Positions 62,571 to 64,000 of a stretch of 64,000 bases of DNA are shown here, one piece after another. Numbering within the stretch: position 1 is the stretch's first letter; each line of letters opens with the position of its first letter. A program made the position numbers and the translations under genes. Location of the stretch: NCBI RefSeq assembly GCF_016865365.1, contig NZ_AP024469.1, positions 3,068,501 to 3,132,500 of the forward strand, written 5' to 3'. The notes beneath the pieces were generated by a model. It was not told the origin of the DNA. It was given only the letters and a program-made list of their open reading frames with translations, and ran no database searches. The DNA is from Geobacter sp. SVR. Lineage in GTDB: Bacteria; Desulfobacterota; Desulfuromonadia; Geobacterales; Pseudopelobacteraceae.

Positions 62571-62599
62571 TTTACCCGCCAATCCAATCGATGTATAAA
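62571..62599 (+). promoter_or_regulatory. promoter of the mgtE leader
   Basis: TTTACC at 62571-62576, a 17-base spacer and TATAAA at 62594-62599 preceded by TG. The start would fall near 62606, about 28 bases before the M-box. Confidence 0.6.
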
Positions 62600-62629
62600 C
62601 AAGGGTCCCAAACACGTTTTACCACATAT

Positions 62630-62786
62630 AATTCCTCGTTAGCATGAGGCGTTTGCACAAACACAGGCTACTGCCCAGAAACGTCGAAAGACGCCAATGC
62701 GGTCCAACAGGTTTTGTCGGCTTAAGGCTTAACCCAATGTAGCTGGTTCACTATCCTACGTTGTGCACTGCCGAAAATCTACCAGG
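62630..62786 (+). promoter_or_regulatory. M-box (ykoK) magnesium riboswitch
   Basis: The conserved core is present in order: CTCGTTAGCATGAGG, ACAGGCTACTGCCCAGAAA, CGTCGAAAGACGCCAATG, AACAGG, GGCTTAA, CCAATGTAGCTGGTTCA and CTACGTTGTGC. This is the Mg2+-sensing M-box. It stands before an MgtE-type transporter and is followed by an intrinsic terminator, so high Mg2+ should favour termination and switch the gene off. Confidence 0.95.
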
Positions 62787-62813
62787 GGGGAAGCGGTGTC
62801 CTTGCGTATTTTT

Positions 62814-62850
62814 TAAGGCCCTTTCTCTCTGAAAGGGCCTTTTGCTTTTT
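62814..62850 (+). terminator. M-box expression-platform terminator
   Basis: AAGGCCCTTTC and GAAAGGGCCTT with a 5-base loop, then TTTGCTTTTT. It ends 13 bases before the mgtE start codon, as expected of a riboswitch-controlled terminator. Confidence 0.9.
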
Positions 62851-62863
62851 AAGGGTTTCCCGA

Positions 62864-64000
62864 ATGACGACTGAATTCACTGAAATATACCTGAGCGCGG
62901 TCATCGGTCGCTCCGTAATCAATAGTAAAGGCGACGAGATCGGCCTTCTGCGCGATCTGATCATGGTGCCGGGCGACGTGTTCCCCGAGGTTTCCCACAT
63001 AGTGATCAAAGCGCGCAAGGGCATTTTCAGCCTGCCCTGGAACGAAGTGACGCTGTTCACCCATGTGGTGATCTCCGCCAGCAGCGTGAGACCTCCGGGC
63101 CTGTCACCGTTCCAGTCCTACCAAGGGGAGATCCTCGTCAAGCGCGACCTGCTCGACAAGCAGATCGTGGATGTGGACGGCGCCAAAGTGGTGCGGGTCA
63201 ACGACATCAAGCTGGGCAACCTCAATCAGAAGCTGTGCATCTTTTCGGTCGACATCGGCTTTCGCGGCCTGCTCAGACGCCTGGGATACGAGCGTTTCGG
63301 CGAGCGCTTCGCCCAGGCCATCCGGCGCGACATCCCCCACAATGAAATCAGCTGGGAATATGTCCAGCCTCTGGAGGCCAACTCGTCCCGTCTGGCACTC
63401 AACATCGCCCGGGACCAGATGAACGAACTGCACCCAGCCGACTTGGCCGACATCATCGAAAACATCCCGATCCAGAACATCAAGATGATGCTCGAATCAA
63501 TGGATGCCGAAACTGCCGGCGAGACGCTGTACGAGTTGGAGCCGGACATGCGCAATGTCGTCATCAGCCAGCTCGATGACGAACAGGTCAGCGACATCCT
63601 GGAAGAGATGGAGCCGGACGATGCCGCCGACGTGCTCTCCGACCTTCCGGAGCAGAAGGCCCAGGAACTGCTGCACCTGATGGATCAGGAGGATGCCGAG
63701 GATATCCAGGAGTTGCTGGAGCACGAAGAGGACTCGGCTGGCGGCCTGATGACCCCCGAATATTTCCGGCTTGCATCGAACATTTCGGTGGGGCGCGCGC
63801 TGGAGCTGCTCAAGGAAGGGGCCGAGGAAGCGGAAACCGTTTATTACGGTTACGTGGTCGACGCAGAGGAGCGCCTGGAAGGGGTCGTATCCCTGAAGAC
63901 CTTGCTGCTGAGTTCGCCCGATGCACATATCACCGACGTGATGGAGGAAAACGTGAAGTACGTCCACGTTGACTCCGAACCTGAAGACATGCTCGAAATG
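62864..64000 (+). CDS. mgtE: MgtE-type magnesium transporter (3' end missing)
   Basis: The frame runs from ATG at 62864 (AAGGG 9 bases before) past the window end; 379 codons are visible. Two PRC-barrel-like segments come first (about residues 1-70, with GRSVINSKGDEIGLLRDL, and 85-140, with LDKQIVDVDGAKVVRVND), then the MgtE N domain (ELHPADLADIIENIP, MEPDDAADVLSDLPEQ) and the start of the CBS pair with EDSAGGLMTPEY. The membrane part would follow. The M-box upstream supports a Mg2+ role. The PRC-barrel extension is additional to the basic MgtE plan. Confidence 0.92.
   Translation, partial: MTTEFTEIYLSAVIGRSVINSKGDEIGLLRDLIMVPGDVFPEVSHIVIKARKGIFSLPWNEVTLFTHVVISASSVRPPGLSPFQSYQGEILVKRDLLDKQIVDVDGAKVVRVNDIKLGNLNQKLCIFSVDIGFRGLLRRLGYERFGERFAQAIRRDIPHNEISWEYVQPLEANSSRLALNIARDQMNELHPADLADIIENIPIQNIKMMLESMDAETAGETLYELEPDMRNVVISQLDDEQVSDILEEMEPDDAADVLSDLPEQKAQELLHLMDQEDAEDIQELLEHEEDSAGGLMTPEYFRLASNISVGRALELLKEGAEEAETVYYGYVVDAEERLEGVVSLKTLLLSSPDAHITDVMEENVKYVHVDSEPEDMLEM

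Overview
The window looks like chromosomal DNA of a Geobacter-type member of the Desulfuromonadales. It is GC-rich and densely coding. The gene content fits that group: paired FeoA proteins with FeoB and a Cys-rich partner, a MacA-like dihaem peroxidase, many dCache/PAS signalling proteins, and orphan PilZ, GspE and OmpA-like genes. The genus is an inference, since there is no rRNA here. No phage, insertion sequence, tRNA or CRISPR array was found.

Layout. 0-4.5 kb: DAHP synthase on the minus strand behind a long leader that reads as an aromatic-amino-acid attenuator; cheV; divergent trpEG. 4.5-7.8 kb: feoA-feoA-feoB plus a Cys-rich peptide behind a Fur-box promoter. 8-10.6 kb: a dienelactone-hydrolase-like protein, a dihaem cytochrome c peroxidase and a Fur/PerR-type regulator, with two copies of one palindromic operator. 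10.6-22.9 kb: signalling cluster (dCache-PAS-GGDEF-EAL protein, Hpt protein, hybrid kinase, receiver, MCP, CheW, second dCache kinase). 23-31.8 kb: BI-1 membrane protein, beta-hydroxyacid dehydrogenase, valS, nadK, recN and a DUF523-DUF1722 protein, with palindromic CACAGAG elements in three successive gaps. 31.8-36 kb: slipin/NfeD pair, an SRAP protein with a degenerate active site, a cold-shock protein and a lipoprotein. 36-38.5 kb: AT-rich leader, a metallophosphoesterase and an ATP-grasp ligase with a C-terminal array of D-x7-E repeats. 38.5-41.5 kb: a probable 6S RNA, dfrA and an EF-G paralogue. 42-52 kb: glycosyltransferase, AraC regulator, methyltransferase, aldo/keto reductase, MFS transporter, a solute-binding lipoprotein paired with a hybrid kinase, and a ROK kinase. 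53-60 kb: an EndoQ-like/UvrD-type fusion, PilZ, OmpA-like lipoprotein, GspE-like ATPase. 60.5-64 kb: small unknown proteins, tmRNA, smpB, and an M-box riboswitch ahead of an MgtE-type Mg2+ transporter cut by the window end.

The strongest leads are the ATP-grasp/repeat protein with its phosphoesterase (possible peptide-modifying cassette, function unknown), the Phe/Tyr/Trp attenuator of DAHP synthase, the SRAP protein that keeps Cys2 but lacks the other catalytic residues, and the EndoQ-UvrD fusion. Everything was read by eye; no database search or RNA folding was run.
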